Shown piece by piece: positions 21,601 through 32,999 of a stretch of 64,000 nt of DNA. Source of the DNA: Channallabes apus. Its lineage: Eukaryota; Chordata; Actinopteri; Siluriformes; Clariidae. Position numbers and translations under genes: made by a program. Position 1 is the first letter of the stretch. Each line of letters starts with the position of its first letter. The notes beneath the pieces are model-generated. The model saw nothing but the letters and a program-made list of their open reading frames with translations, was not told the DNA's origin and did not search any database. The stretch is from contig CM060108.1 of assembly GCA_030522415.1 (NCBI GenBank), forward strand, positions 43,095,256-43,159,255, given 5' to 3'.

Positions 21601-24600
21601 ATGACTGCATTTTGGGGTTGGGCATTTTAGAAAAATGGGGTGCTGTGCTAGTCACTGGGGGACCGAGCGAGTATACTGGGCGAGCTTTTGCAGTGTAGTA
21701 GCGCGGAGTTGAGTCGAACGCAGATCCACGAGTTCGCGGATATTTTCACGGTGCATGAACGCGAGTGCACCTATACCCAGAGGTGGAAAGTAACGAATTA
21801 CATTTACTCGCGTTACTGTAATTTGAGTAGCTTTTTTGTGTATTTCTACTTTTTAAAGTAGTTTTAAAAATCTGTAATTTTACTTTTACTTAAGTACGTT
21901 TTGTTTGAAGTATTGTAATTCGCTACATTTTAAATCATATTCGCTACTGAGTAAAAAATAAATGAATAAAAATGCTAAAATAATGAAAATATTATGCTTT
22001 GTATAAATGCTCCGTTGCGCCGCGCGTGTGTGTATCATGTCCTGGTCGCGCGCCGCTCCAGACTCCACTCCAGGTTTTCTGACATCGGCATCACCTGACC
22101 TTCCACACGGTCGCTTCCGCCCTGAGTGACGTCATCGACTAGCGCGACCATGTACAGTAGAACCCGGAGAGAGGCGCGGGAAAGATGAAAGAGGTTGTGA
22201 TTTTGGCGTTTTGATATTTGGTTGTGTATTCTGGTTTTGACTTTTTGCCTCCTATTGACTTTGATTATTGCTTTGTCCCTTTGGTTTGGTTGGTATATAT
22301 TTGTAGATAATTTCACTGTTTTTGGTTTAGGTAGTCCGGGAAGGTACCTGTATTTTTGTTTCTGGGGTTTTTTTGTTGTTGTTTCTTTTTGCAGGTAATC
22401 TACCTACTAAATATAAATACCATTTTGTTTGTTATTTTGGCCTGGGTCCACCCTGAATCTGATCCTCCTCCTGGTGTGTGTGTTTGTATATACAAACCTC
22501 ATTATTTCATCAGTTAATGATTGGATCTAGTTCTTTCTGCCATATACCACCATTTCCATACAGTTTAAAATAGAACCCTGAACCATTCTTTTGCTGTCTG
22601 GCCCTAGACTGGGACGTAACACCATATTTAAGTGACCACTTTATTATGCAAAGGTGTTCCTTCAGTTAAAAACAACTAGTTTGAGATTTATATCTGCTCA
22701 TCTTTTTTGAACTATGCTAGAATGCCTCATCCCACCCCGCTGTGTGTGTTTTTTTTTTATATATTTAACAAAAAAAAAAAAGCAGAGCCAGATCAATATA
22801 CAATCGACACCCACAGCAAACATTTAAAAACAAACAATAATCTGTTAATATAAGAGTGACCATGGAAACACCCAAGGGCAAAACAATTCAGCAAAAGAAT
22901 CACCCCCACTGTTAAAAAAATTAAAATAAAAAAGTAACTTGGTAACTTTTACTCTGAGTAAATTTTTTAATGATCTACTTTTTACTTTTATTTGAGTAGA
23001 TTTTTATAAGAGTAACTTTACTTGTACTTAAGTAAAATTTCACTGAAGTAACAGTACTTGTACTTGAGTACAAAATTTTATTACTCTTTCCACCTCTGCC
23101 TATACCAACCTGATGCAGCACACGATCAATACGGGTAACACAGCTCCTATTCGGCTACGTCCAAGACGTCGCGTTCTCGATCGGGCAAGGGCAATGACAA
23201 TTTCGGCGCTCCAAAAATCTAACGCTCCAGCCACTTTTGAACGGTTGATGGAGAAAGTACTTGCGGATATCCCTCGCAACTGTTGCGTAGTTTACCTGGA
23301 CGACTTACTGGTGCAACTTAAGGGAAGTATTTCTGGCTATCCGGCGGGCAAATTTGCAGCTTAACCCCAAAATGTGCCAGCTGTTGCGGCAAGAGAACGC
23401 TTTTCTGGGTCATGTGATTAGTGCTAAAGGGATTGCTACCGATCCAGCCAAAATTACTGCGTTACAGAATTGGCCCAAACTGGGAAATGTGTCACAGTAG
23501 CGGACTTTGCTCAGGTTAGCCTCTTACTACCGCCATTTCGTGAAAGACTTCACCACGATTTCAAGCCTGCTGCATGGGCTAACGAAAAAAAAGAACCAGC
23601 CGTGTCGCTGGGACATTGTGCATGCGCGTGCTTTCGCTCAGTTGCGTGAAGCTTTGGTCATGTCTCCTGTTCTCGATTTTCCAGATGCATATCGCACGTT
23701 CATCCTCCACACGGACGCAAGTGATGTAGGGCTGGGGGCTGTTCTGTCTCAGGTTTCCGAGAACAAAGACCGTGTTATCGCCTATTTCAGCCGCGCGTTG
23801 CCTGGACCCGAGAGGAATTACTGCGTCACGCGGCTTCACTAGTTTGGCTGCTCAGTTTTAAAGAGCCCAAGGGACAGTTAGCGCGTTGGCTCGAGCGGTT
23901 ACAAGACTACAGCTTCACCATTCAACACCGAGCAGGAAAACTACACGCTAACGCCGATGATTTATCCCGCCGGCCATGCAGCAAAGCGCATTGTCGGTAC
24001 TGCGAGCGGGTTGAAGAGCATGGGTGCGGTTGCGACGTAGAGCACTCCCCAGAACCATCGACTCAGAACATTCCCCCCGCATAATCCTCCTGACCCTTTG
24101 GTGGTGATCAGCCGTCCGAGTGCAGCCGAGTTACTGCCTTGTCGAGGGCATCGTCCACAGTCACTTCGCCTGTGCCACAGCTGGACAGTGATCAGCTCAT
24201 TGCTGAGCAGGAGAATGACCCGGTCCTGCATAAGGTACTAGGTTGGGTTAAAGCGAGCCTGAGACCGAATTATACCGCAGTTGCTCATCTGGGGCTAGAG
24301 ATAAAAGCTCTCCACTCTCAGTTTACCCGCCTAGCGTTGCACGAAGTTTTACTTTACCGCCGCTGGGAATGGCCGTGCGGCACTGGCGAATGCTTTCAGC
24401 TGCTGGTACCGAGGGCTTTGCGGACATGTGTGCTGGGGATGGTTCATGTACATTCAGGTTCGGGACACTTCGGGGGAACTAAAACTCTGCGACATTTGTA
24501 CGAGATGCACACTCCCGTGGACCTCGTGTTCGGACCACCTCCCCAACCGGATTTACAGCCGGGGGCGAGACTTTGCTACTGTAGAGCAGGTATGGGTGTA

Positions 24601-24660
24601 TTCCCCCGGAAGGAAGAGGGGGCTCTCGCCCAAGCTTATATACCCCCTGGGAAGGTAATA
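21600..24660 (+). mobile_element. Ty3/Gypsy retrotransposon pol remnant, interrupted by a hAT element
   Basis: Pol pieces in order: the protease-RT linker 'IHEFADIFTVHERECTYT' (about 21716-21777), then after the hAT insertion 'NLMQHTINTGNTAPIRLRPRR'. An RT core shortened by deletion follows, with 'CCVVYLDDLLV' (YLDD motif near 23300). RT thumb and RNase H come next, with 'LASYYRHFVKDFT' and 'FILHTDASDVGLGAVLSQ' (about 23510-23840), then 'HRAGKLHANADDLSRRPC' (about 23925-23980). An integrase zinc-binding HHCC region with 'HVHSGSGHFGGTKTLRHL' lies near 24447-24500. Several frame breaks; no LTR recognised. Inactive. Confidence 0.85.
21778..23098. mobile_element. hAT-like non-autonomous element, copy 1
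   Basis: A 1321-bp element starting CAGAGGTGGAAAGTAAC and ending ACTCTTTCCACCTCTG. It is flanked by a perfect 8-bp duplication CCTATACC (21770-21777 and 23099-23106), the hAT signature. Subterminal regions are full of 'acttaagta/tacttgagta' motifs that could bind transposase. No transposase is encoded. Removing the element plus one duplication restores the Gypsy reading frame (CTYT then NLMQH). Copies 2 and 3 are at 34718-35886 and 48152-48773. Confidence 0.9.
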
Positions 24661-24931
24661 AGCAATATTTAAAATAAAACAAACCAGTAACCAGTAAGTT
24701 AAGTTAGTGTTCCATAAATTAAAGTACTGTGTATAACCAAGTGCTCTAGCAAAAATAGCTACAGTTTACAGTACAAACAGTGTGTGTGCTGGGGGGGATG
24801 AGGATACCTCCTTTACAAGACAAAAGACGATCAGAGGTGTGAATGCGTATCTCCGCTTTTCTCTTCAGTGTGTGTTTTCTAGGTTCCTAGGGGTGCATTC
24901 ATAAATTCAGTCTGTCTGAATCTTTATAAAC

Positions 24932-25018
24932 ACCAAGTTGGGTGTTAAACAACAATTAAACAACACTTAAACACTTAATAATTTGCGTCTGTGCTATTTT
25001 GTGCTTAAGTGACCCATA
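24932..25018 (+). repeat. Inverted-repeat arm, pairs with 27178-27270
   Basis: 'ataaacaccaagttggg' through 'ctattttgtgcttaagtgaccc' matches the reverse complement of 27178-27270 with moderate divergence. The arms enclose about 2.2 kb that includes an L2 scrap (25055-25150) and a LINE tail (26860-27170). Confidence 0.6.
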
Positions 25019-25259
25019 TTTCTTTTTTCTTAGTTTAAAAAATGCTTTGGGTTTAAAGACCTTGTGATATCCCTGGACAACAACCAAATCACTCCTTCAG
25101 CCACCGCCCGCAATATGGGGTAACCGTGGACAATCATCTGTCATCTGATCATCAATATATACAGTAGGAGCCATGTCAAACAGCCGCCTGGACCATGGCA
25201 GGTCCCATCGCGAACCATGACAAGTCGTGCACGGAATGTGATCCTCCGCAATGACATAG

Positions 25260-26860
25260 TTAGGCAGCCCTTTACAGTATGTTCAATATACAGGAAGTTC
25301 TTGTATTGTCAACATAGTTTCATAAATACTGTAGATGAAAAAAAAAAGATTAATAAAACTGATTTTTTAAATCACTCGATACACAACCCATGATGCTTAT
25401 GCTATTTAAAATGAATGAATTAATTAATAAAACTCGTTATTCAAATATTTTTCAAGACATCCTTAATAATCCTTAAAGACAGAGTAACATCTGTAATTTA
25501 TCTATACCGATCGTTGTAGGTACGGAATAGAAATGCAGGCTATGTACAGTATTTTACATTACAGTGTATTTTATCTAGTATTGTCATTTAATACACTGAT
25601 AGATAATATTTTGCTGCAAAGTAAAGCTCAAAATGTAACGTCTGCTTGGGTTTGTTTTTCGCTGAAGTATTTTTTTTTCACTGATCAAAAATATCTGCCC
25701 ATATGGAACAGTATTTCTTTTGTAATTTAATCATGCACAATGCTCCCCCATCAAACATCTGATTGGGCATTAATAACTTATCACAACTGTAAATAGATGC
25801 GGCAGCAGAGACAGATTAAATCCCCATAAAAATTCACACTTGAAAACAATACTAAAAAAGTTCCAAAGGGTTGGCGACTGTTATACTACTGTTTTTTACT
25901 GCTTATATGTTTGTCCTAGTTTCATTTGGTTTTACGCAATTTCATGTGCTGTGTGTTTGAGAGAGAGAGACAGTTGGATTATGCTGATTATGGTGATGCT
26001 CTCCTCGCTGGAAACACTCTGTAAAATGTCTCCTCCCTATCAGCAGTCAGAGGCCTGAGAGGCACATCTGGATGTTGTGTGCTTTTCTTGAGGTTAAGGC
26101 TGTGAGGACAGCCTGGAGTGGAAGTTAAAAATGCTGGTGAGATGGTCAGTTCAGCATTGCCCTTATCCAAGTCTGGGGACCCAAATAGCCGATGCCCACA
26201 GATTCTGATTATTTGCAATCAGAATCTGACTGGCCGCACACCCCAGAGGTGTCATCTGCTTTCTCTTTTTCGTGAATGAGGAGAGCATCTGTGTCCAGAG
26301 AAACATGAATCAGTCACACATTATGAAACCAAATCATAATACTGTACACAATATTATCACTTACATATCTGAACTCACACCCAAAAAAAAGGAACAATTT
26401 GCTTACCGTAGCTGAAACACGTTGTGGTCTCTGTGTCTTATAAAATGTGACTGCTTCCATTCTTAGTATTGTCAACCAATAGAATTAAGGAAGCAATGCA
26501 ATTCTTTACAAAATTTGTGCGCTCTTTATTTGTAACCTGGAATGCGATACTGACCAAATAGGATCTGATTAGTTAGCCACCTGTGAATATTGTAGCCAAC
26601 CAGAATGGGTTAGTTGGAACACAAACATTTGTGACACGGATCATCAGGTTTGCCTGAGCTGGTTTTAACACAAACACATTTCACGCCGACAGGTTGAAAG
26701 AACCCCCTTCAAACAACATTTAGCACAATCTAACAGTCGGTAGGGGGGGGGGGGGTTTAGTCAATAGGTTTCTCACCTCTCACTCCTAAGTTTGTCTTTG
26801 TTCTTTTAATATGGTTCCTAAAACCCAGCATTTTTAAACTGAGAAAAATAAATTAATGTG
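25260..26860. other. Unassigned AT-rich spacer
   Basis: No coding exon or clear element recognised. Frames at 25533-26058 (+) and 26218-25988 (-) lack domains. A 'gattctgattatttgcaatcagaatc' palindrome lies near 26203-26228. Confidence 0.3.
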
Positions 26861-27170
26861 TTCAAGTAGCCTTTATTGTCACTTCAACCATATACAGTTA
26901 GTGCACAGTGAAACGAAACAACATTCCTCCAGGACCAAGGTGCTACATGCAACATAAATTTACAACATAAATTAACAGAAGAGCTAAAACTAGCTAACTA
27001 AGAGGCCTAGTTACTTATATAGCGGAGACAAGACAGAACCTAATTTTTTTAACATAAACTAACAACATAAATTAACAAAAACTAACTAGCTAACCCAGAG
27101 ACAACAGACAACATAAAGTGCACGTGCAAATGTACAAACAAGAGCAAAATGCGCTACACACAAAACGTAA
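26860..27170 (-). mobile_element. LINE 3' tail fragment
   Basis: 'agcctttattgtcacttcaaccatatacag' followed by 'cagtgaaacgaaacaacattcctccagg' is a widespread fish LINE 3' end, here on the - strand. Only non-coding tail is present, with internal 'acaacataaattaacaaa' repeats. Confidence 0.5.
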
Positions 27171-27177
27171 ACAACGT

Positions 27178-27270
27178 GGGTCACTTAAGCACAAAATAAC
27201 ACAGACATAAATAATCAAGTGTTTAATTATTGTAATTTTCATAAACATGATTTTCCCAACTTGGCGTTTA
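27178..27270 (-). repeat. Inverted-repeat arm, pairs with 24932-25018
   Basis: The reverse complement reads 'ttataaacgccaagttggg' to 'ttattttgtgcttaagtgaccc'. See the arm at 24932-25018. Confidence 0.6.
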
Positions 27271-27454
27271 TAAGTGCCTCCATTTCTCCGTTGGCTTTAA
27301 CACAAACACATTTGCGCACAGCGAAGTCTAAAGAACCCCTCCCAAAAATACACAGAGAAATTAGCATGTCAAAGTTGTCCATGTCAATACCCAGGCTATC
27401 CAGACACTACACAAAAAAATAAGCATTATGCTGATATACTCGGTTAACTAACAA

Positions 27455-27800
27455 GACTCAGGCTAAAGACATGGCAATCAGCTAGACATGGTTATTAGCT
27501 AAACATGGTTATTAGCTAACCATGGCAGTCAGCTACACATACATCTAGCTAAGCATGTCTTTAGCCTGCACATACCTGTAGCTACACTTACCTAATAGCT
27601 AAACATGCAATTAGCTACACTTACCTAATAGCTAAACATGCAATTAGCTACACTTACCACATAGGTACCACAACACTAGGGACTCAGGACACAGAAGTAT
27701 CGAGGCTAGGGACACAGAGGCTAGGGACACAGATGCACAGAGGCTAGGCTAGGGGACACTCAAAGGCTAGGCTAGGGGAAACACAGAGGCTAACTACTTA
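27455..27800. repeat. Minisatellite-like block ahead of the L2 LINE
   Basis: It starts with degenerate 'agctaaacatggttatt' units, then two perfect 33-bp units containing 'acctaatagctaaacatgc' (about 27585-27655), then units of 'ggctagggacacaga' (about 27705-27795). It sits directly upstream of L2 ORF1 and could be part of that element's 5' UTR or a neighbouring satellite. Confidence 0.7.
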
Positions 27801-28004
27801 CCTATTCTCTAACAAACCACACAACATGACTCAACCCCGCATCAGCTCCACACACACTTAAACAGCTTTTACATCATCATGCTATTCGGCTTCGCCTTTT
27901 TTTTTTCCTGCAATTTTCGGAGAACGCGCGAGTTTCCTCGTCTAAGAACAACAAACTGAATTCATCTCCAAACAACTAAAACTCAGACACAGAGGTACGT
28001 TATC

Positions 28005-28919
28005 ATGTCTACCATTCAGCTCGTTCAGTGTGTGGAGTGCAGGATGTTTAGACATTCTTCCTCCGTCATTAACGATAATTTTATTTGTGATAGGTGTGTG
28101 TTAGTGAGCACTCTGACGGAAAAGATATCAGAGTTAGAGGAGCGCATCCAGACTTTAGAGAGTGTTAGAGAGTGTGAGAGCAGCGTTATATTCCCGTAGC
28201 CGACAGTCTGGGTGCCACAGGCGGAGATAATCAGCCCCCGACTCCGGCATTAGAGCCATCACAGCGGGGCGAGTGGGTATATTATAGTATACTCGGCGGC
28301 ATACTCGTTCAGCCAAAGCTAACGCTAAGGCTAGCCCACCGGAGCACACCTCTTCTGCGCTTCACGTGTCCAACAGGTTTGCTCTCCTCAGTGCTGCACC
28401 CGCTGAGAAACCTGAAAGAGCTCTGGTTATAGGAGACTCTATACTGAGGCACGTGACATTAGCTAGACCTTTAGGGGCGCCAGCGGCAGTGGTTAGGTGT
28501 ATCCCGGGAGCCAGAGCACCGGACATAGCAGGTAATCTTAGGCCTCTAGGACAACACAGGTTCTCTAAGATTGTGGTACATGCCGGAGCTAATGATATAC
28601 GCCTTCGTCAGTCAGAGGTTAGTAAGAGTAACTTTACAGAGGTGTTTAAATTAGCGAAGGCGATGTCCGATGAAGTAATATGCTCTGGTCCCATCCCAAT
28701 GATACGTGGCGACATAGCTTACAGCAGGTTATGGTCGTTGAACCGCTGGATGTCTAGGTGGTGCTCCGAAAATAATGTGGGCTACATAGACAATTGGAAG
28801 ACCTTTGAGGGCAAAGCTGGCCTGTTAGGGCGGGACGGTGTCCATCCCACTCGGGAAGGTGCTGCTCTAATTTCCTGTAGTATAGCTCATAGTCTCAGTA
28901 GAGGTCTAGTTAATCGGTG
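28005..28919 (+). pseudogene. L2 ORF1: coiled coil plus SGNH-type esterase
   Basis: The N-terminal part (28005-28199) has a CxxC pair pattern (VQCVECRMF, ICDRC) followed by a leucine-heptad stretch 'LTEKISELEERIQTLESV', a likely coiled coil. After a frameshift region at 28190-28365, an open frame continues to 28919. It has the esterase blocks: 'ALVIGDSILRHV' (catalytic Ser in GDS), 'VVHAGANDIRL' (GxND block) and 'GRDGVHPTREGA' (catalytic Asp and His in DGVHP). This pairing is known for L2/CR1 LINE ORF1 proteins, where it is thought to help retrotransposition. ORF1 needs only the frameshift region to be explained; the esterase part is open. Confidence 0.85.
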
Positions 28920-29016
28920 ACAATCCAGAGCCCAGGCCAGGGAGCAGACAGACAGGCTAAACCAACCGTCTGCTAGCTGCATAGAGTCGTCACTCAGGGT
29001 TCAACATATTGAGACT

Positions 29017-30872
29017 GTGTCTGTTTCCCGATCTAAGCAAAAATGTAGAAAGACTCAGAAAGTCTGTTTTAATAATTTAATTAACATAAAGACCACAAAC
29101 TCGGATCATACTGAATGCGCAGCCGGCACCTCTGATCTGAAGCTAGGACTGTTAAATATTAGATCTCTCGCATCAAAAGCGGTTATTGTTAATGAAATTA
29201 TCACAGATCAGGCGTTTGATATACTCTGTTTAACTGAAACATGGGTTAAACAGGACGAGTATGTAGCTCTAAATGAAGCTAGTCCTCCTGGATACAGCTA
29301 CATACACCAGCCTCGGTTAACTGGTAGAGGAGGAGGCGTCGCAGTTATTTACAATGATAAGCTGTCTATCGTACAAAAACACGGACACAAATTTAACTCA
29401 TTTGAAATTCTTTATAGTAACATAAGTGTATTTAAGTATATTAAGTCAGCTGAGTCGATTCCACTAATTATAATTTACAGACCTACAGGGCCGTATTCTG
29501 AATTTCTTAGTGAATTTGCAGATTTCATCTCAAACCTGGTCGTTTCTGTAGACAAAGTGTTAATTGCTGGAGATTTTAACAGTCATTATGAGAATACAGA
29601 AGACCCTCTGAGAACAGCATTTATGTCCATACTGGACTCCGTAGGCGTAAATCAGTGTATAGTAGGACCCACTCATAAAGCAGGTCACACTTTAGACTTA
29701 ATAATATTTTTCGGATTAAGTATAAGAAATATATTCACAATTCCACTGTCAGAAATGATCTCAGATCACTATCTTGTCTCCATTCAAGTGTGTCACAGTG
29801 ATAATGTACGCACAGCACCGCGCTACCGTATTAAACGTACATTCACATCAACTACCACACAGAGTTTTATCAGTAATCTCCCAGAGTTACCAACTTCAAT
29901 TAGGTCCCGTCTGACCCCACAGAACTCGATCAGGCGACTGAATATTTAGAGTCGACATTTCGTTGTACCTTAGAGAATGTAGCTCCAGCTAATAATCCGT
30001 AAGCATGGTATTAGTTTTCATTGTTATGCTGACGACACACAGTTATACGTCTCAACAAAACCTGATGAGAAAAACCATCTTACTAAAGTTTAGCAATGTG
30101 TGCAGGACATAAGAAATTGGATGCAAATTAACTTCCTTCTGCTTAATCCGGATAAGACAGAAGTTCTAGTCATAGGACCGCATACAGCTAGGAGTAAAAT
30201 CTTAGATCACACCGTAACTTTAGATGGCCTTTCTGTTCCATCAAGTGCAACAGTAAAAGACCTCGGCGTGATTATAGATTCCAGCCTTTCATTTGAAGCT
30301 CATGTAGATAATATCACCAGGATAGCATTCTTTCACCTCAGAAATATTGCCAAGATAAGAAATATATTGTCGCTAAACGATGCAGAAAAACTAGTTCATG
30401 CTTTTATCACTTCTAGGTTGGACTATTGTAATGCCTTACTGTCTGGTTGTTCTATTAGGTGCATAAACAAGCTTCAGCTAGTCCAGAATGCAGCAGCGAG
30501 AGTCCTTACTAGAACCAGAAGATATGAGCACATCACCCCTATCCTATCTTCACTACATTGGCTCCCTGAGAAATTGAGCATTGATTTTAAAATACTACTC
30601 TTGGCATATACTGTAAAGCATTAAATGGTCTCGCGCCACAGTATCTGAGCGAACTGCTAGTGTCTTACGATCCGCCACGCCTACTTCGATCAAAGGATGC
30701 AGGCTGCTTGTCAGTACAGCGTATTATGAAAACTGCAGCTGGGGGCAGAGCTTTTTCTTACAAAGCCCCAAAATTATGGAATAGTCTTCCAAATAGTGTT
30801 CGGGACTCAGACACAGTATCAGTGTTTAAGTCTAGGCTAAAAACCTATTTATTTAGCCAAGCATTTTTATAA
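29017..30872 (+). pseudogene. L2 ORF2 remnant: endonuclease and RT C-terminus
   Basis: The apurinic-type endonuclease is open (29017-29949) with 'LGLLNIRSLASKA', 'ILCLTETWVK', 'LIAGDFNSH' and 'SEMISDHYLV', containing the expected N, E, D and SDH catalytic positions. The frame then breaks. From about 30010 it resumes as '[15 protein letters not shown]' (YADD). It continues after a stop with 'LLNPDKTEVLVIGP', 'LVHAFITSRLDYCNALLSG', 'LSSLHWLPEKL' and ends 'FKSRLKTYLFSQAFL'. The RT domain before YADD has been deleted. Confidence 0.87.
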
Positions 30873-31221
30873 ATAGATTTGCCATAGGTAAAGGAGCAGA
30901 TCTGGGGGACTCATGGACGTAGAGTATTATGGTGAACTGGTATGTTTAGATGCTGTCTTCCTCACTCTCATTTGATCACTCAGGTTTGTTGACGGTGAGG
31001 TGATTGTTTGCTTTACATCTCAGGGAGCCCTCATGTTTGTGTTTCCTTCTGGCTCTCTCTTTTAGTTATGCTGTCATAGTTAGTCCTGCCGGAGTCCCTG
31101 CTTGCACTCTACAGTAAATATACATTCACATTATACATTGTGACTGTGACCATACTGCCATCTCTCCTCTTCTTCTCTTTCTCCCCCTCTTTCTCTTTCC
31201 TCTCTCCCCCTGTCTCCCCCT

Positions 31222-31252
31222 TTCATTCTTTCTCTCTCTCTCTCTCTCTCTC
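31222..31252. repeat. (CT)n microsatellite in L2 3' UTR
   Basis: A pyrimidine tract with about 14 CT units, within a longer C/T-rich stretch 31150-31255. Confidence 0.85.
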
Positions 31253-31889
31253 TGTCGAGCTACACATGTCATTCCTGAGCTGCCAGTGATCCAGACTCAC
31301 TCTGCCCTCCGGACCTGTCTGATCCATCCTGGTGCCCCGTTTCTGGTTGGAGGTATCGTCGCATGGATGCCCCATGTGTCTCTTTGGGATGCGTCTGGTG
31401 TTTGGGGATGATTCTACTTAGAAGACGGTTCTGGCCTCGATTGGTGTTGTCAGCTGTTTCTCTGAGGACTTGACAATTCGATAGTTCAGGACTGGAACTT
31501 TCTATAAGTCTATCTGAGTCTCCAATAACTACCTGGACTCCATTTTAACATCAATTAACTATTATAGCTGAACTGCCTGCCACCTAACACACTGTATAAA
31601 TGCAGATCATTTCCTGCTATCTGTTTCACCCAGATGAGGATGGGTTCCCTGTTGAGTCTGGTTCCTCTCAAGGTTTCTTCCTATTACCATCTCAGGGAGT
31701 TTTTCCTTGCCACTGTCGCCCTCGGCTTGATCACCAGGGACTATCTGACCATTTTGATTCATACACATTCACATTCCATACAAACTTAAATAATTCTTTT
31801 GATTGTGTAAAGCTGTTTTGAGACAATGTCAATTGTTAAAAGCGCTATACAAATAAAACTGAATTGAATTGTCCACGGTTACTGACCAT

Positions 31890-32570
31890 TTTGATTCATA
31901 CACATTCACATTCGTATATGACCATTAGTTCATCTCTGAAGCCAAACAATAACTTATTTTTATACCCCCCCCCCTTTATCCAGCTTTTCTTTAACTAAGC
32001 TACCCCGCAAAATCACCGCCAAAGTGGGGAAAATAGAAACCCGGTTATGAGCGTTTAGCTCACTAGGTCATGTACATCTAGCCTCAGCTTGTGTCCCTCA
32101 TGAACTGCATAACATTATATTCCAGTCACAGAAATAACCTGAAGATTAACTCTTACCCAAAGAATAAATAAATGCTGAATTTATCTAAATCCTGACAACA
32201 CTCATTCGCATTTTCAGAGAGCACGAACACTCTTTTTATAAGTTTTTCGAGGAGTGCAGCTTTGGTAATAGGGACATTAATAGTATTTTCGAATCTTTAG
32301 GGTCTTTTTATGTTAAAGAGGAGTGACATTGTGAGTTTGTGACATTGACAGTAAGCTGTAATGTTAACTCCAGACTTGGTAAACAGACCATTAAGTTCTA
32401 AAGTCACATCTGACCGCTGCTGGTTCTGCCAGTGATATTTAAAACGGCCGATAAAAACTAAACTGTAAACTACCCCAAACAAATTTTATTAAAAAGTCAC
32501 CACTTACCGCTAATAAGGTCCATTAAGCTGCCATCTTCATCTCTGTAGTGCAGTTTGGTAGAGTCAGTTC
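31890..32570. other. Unassigned sequence with a possible - strand first exon
   Basis: On the - strand 'ATGGACCTTATTAGCG' is followed by a good donor 'gtaagtgg' at about 32507, preceded by a short upstream 'ATGAAGATGGCAGCTTAA' frame. This could be the first exon of an unlisted gene or part of a transposon. I found no matching downstream exon, so it is left as a note only. Confidence 0.15.
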
Positions 32571-32842
32571 GGTGGGGGTGGGTTGTTAAAATCACGTGAT
32601 TGCAACTCAGTGCAGCTAAATTGGTGGCTTTTGTTAAACGTGTTCTTGAGAACAAAGCACCATCTAGTGGTGACACCAGGTGAATGAATGAATAGGGCTT
32701 GATCGGGCGTGTTTACTGTGAAATCGTGACATGGATTTCTGGCAGGAGAGGGGATCATGCCGTCCATAGGGCAGCCACAAGCAATTCGCATGCCATTCAT
32801 ACGGCCGTGGCTATTTGAGGTGGCTCCTGCTGTATACTGTAT

Positions 32843-32854
<12 letters not shown>

Positions 32855-32907
<53 letters not shown>
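32855..32907. repeat. (GT)n(TA)n compound microsatellite
   Basis: A GT run followed by about 20 TA units. Confidence 0.9.
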
Positions 32908-32910
<3 letters not shown>

Positions 32911-32999
32911 TATCTTTGTTGAAAACTTCTATGTATACTGTATGTAGCTGCCTGCTTCTCTGTGATATTTACATTAACATTTTCCAGCTCTGATTACTG

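Larger units (their letters stand above)
27850..31878 (+). mobile_element. L2-clade LINE, nearly full span but internally deleted
   Basis: A + strand element about 4 kb long: ORF1 with coiled coil and SGNH esterase, ORF2 endonuclease, the YADD part and C-terminus of the reverse transcriptase, and a 1-kb 3' UTR. The 3' UTR ends near 31878 in 'gcgctatacaaataaaactg' plus a short gaattgaatt repeat, the L2 style of 3' end. Most of the RT fingers and palm between endonuclease and YADD are missing (junction near 29950-30000), so it cannot move on its own. Confidence 0.88.

Noticed and set aside
27455..27800. CRISPR-like array because of regularly spaced 33-bp units
   Set aside because: The units are directly abutting without unique spacers, and the genome is eukaryotic; this is a minisatellite.
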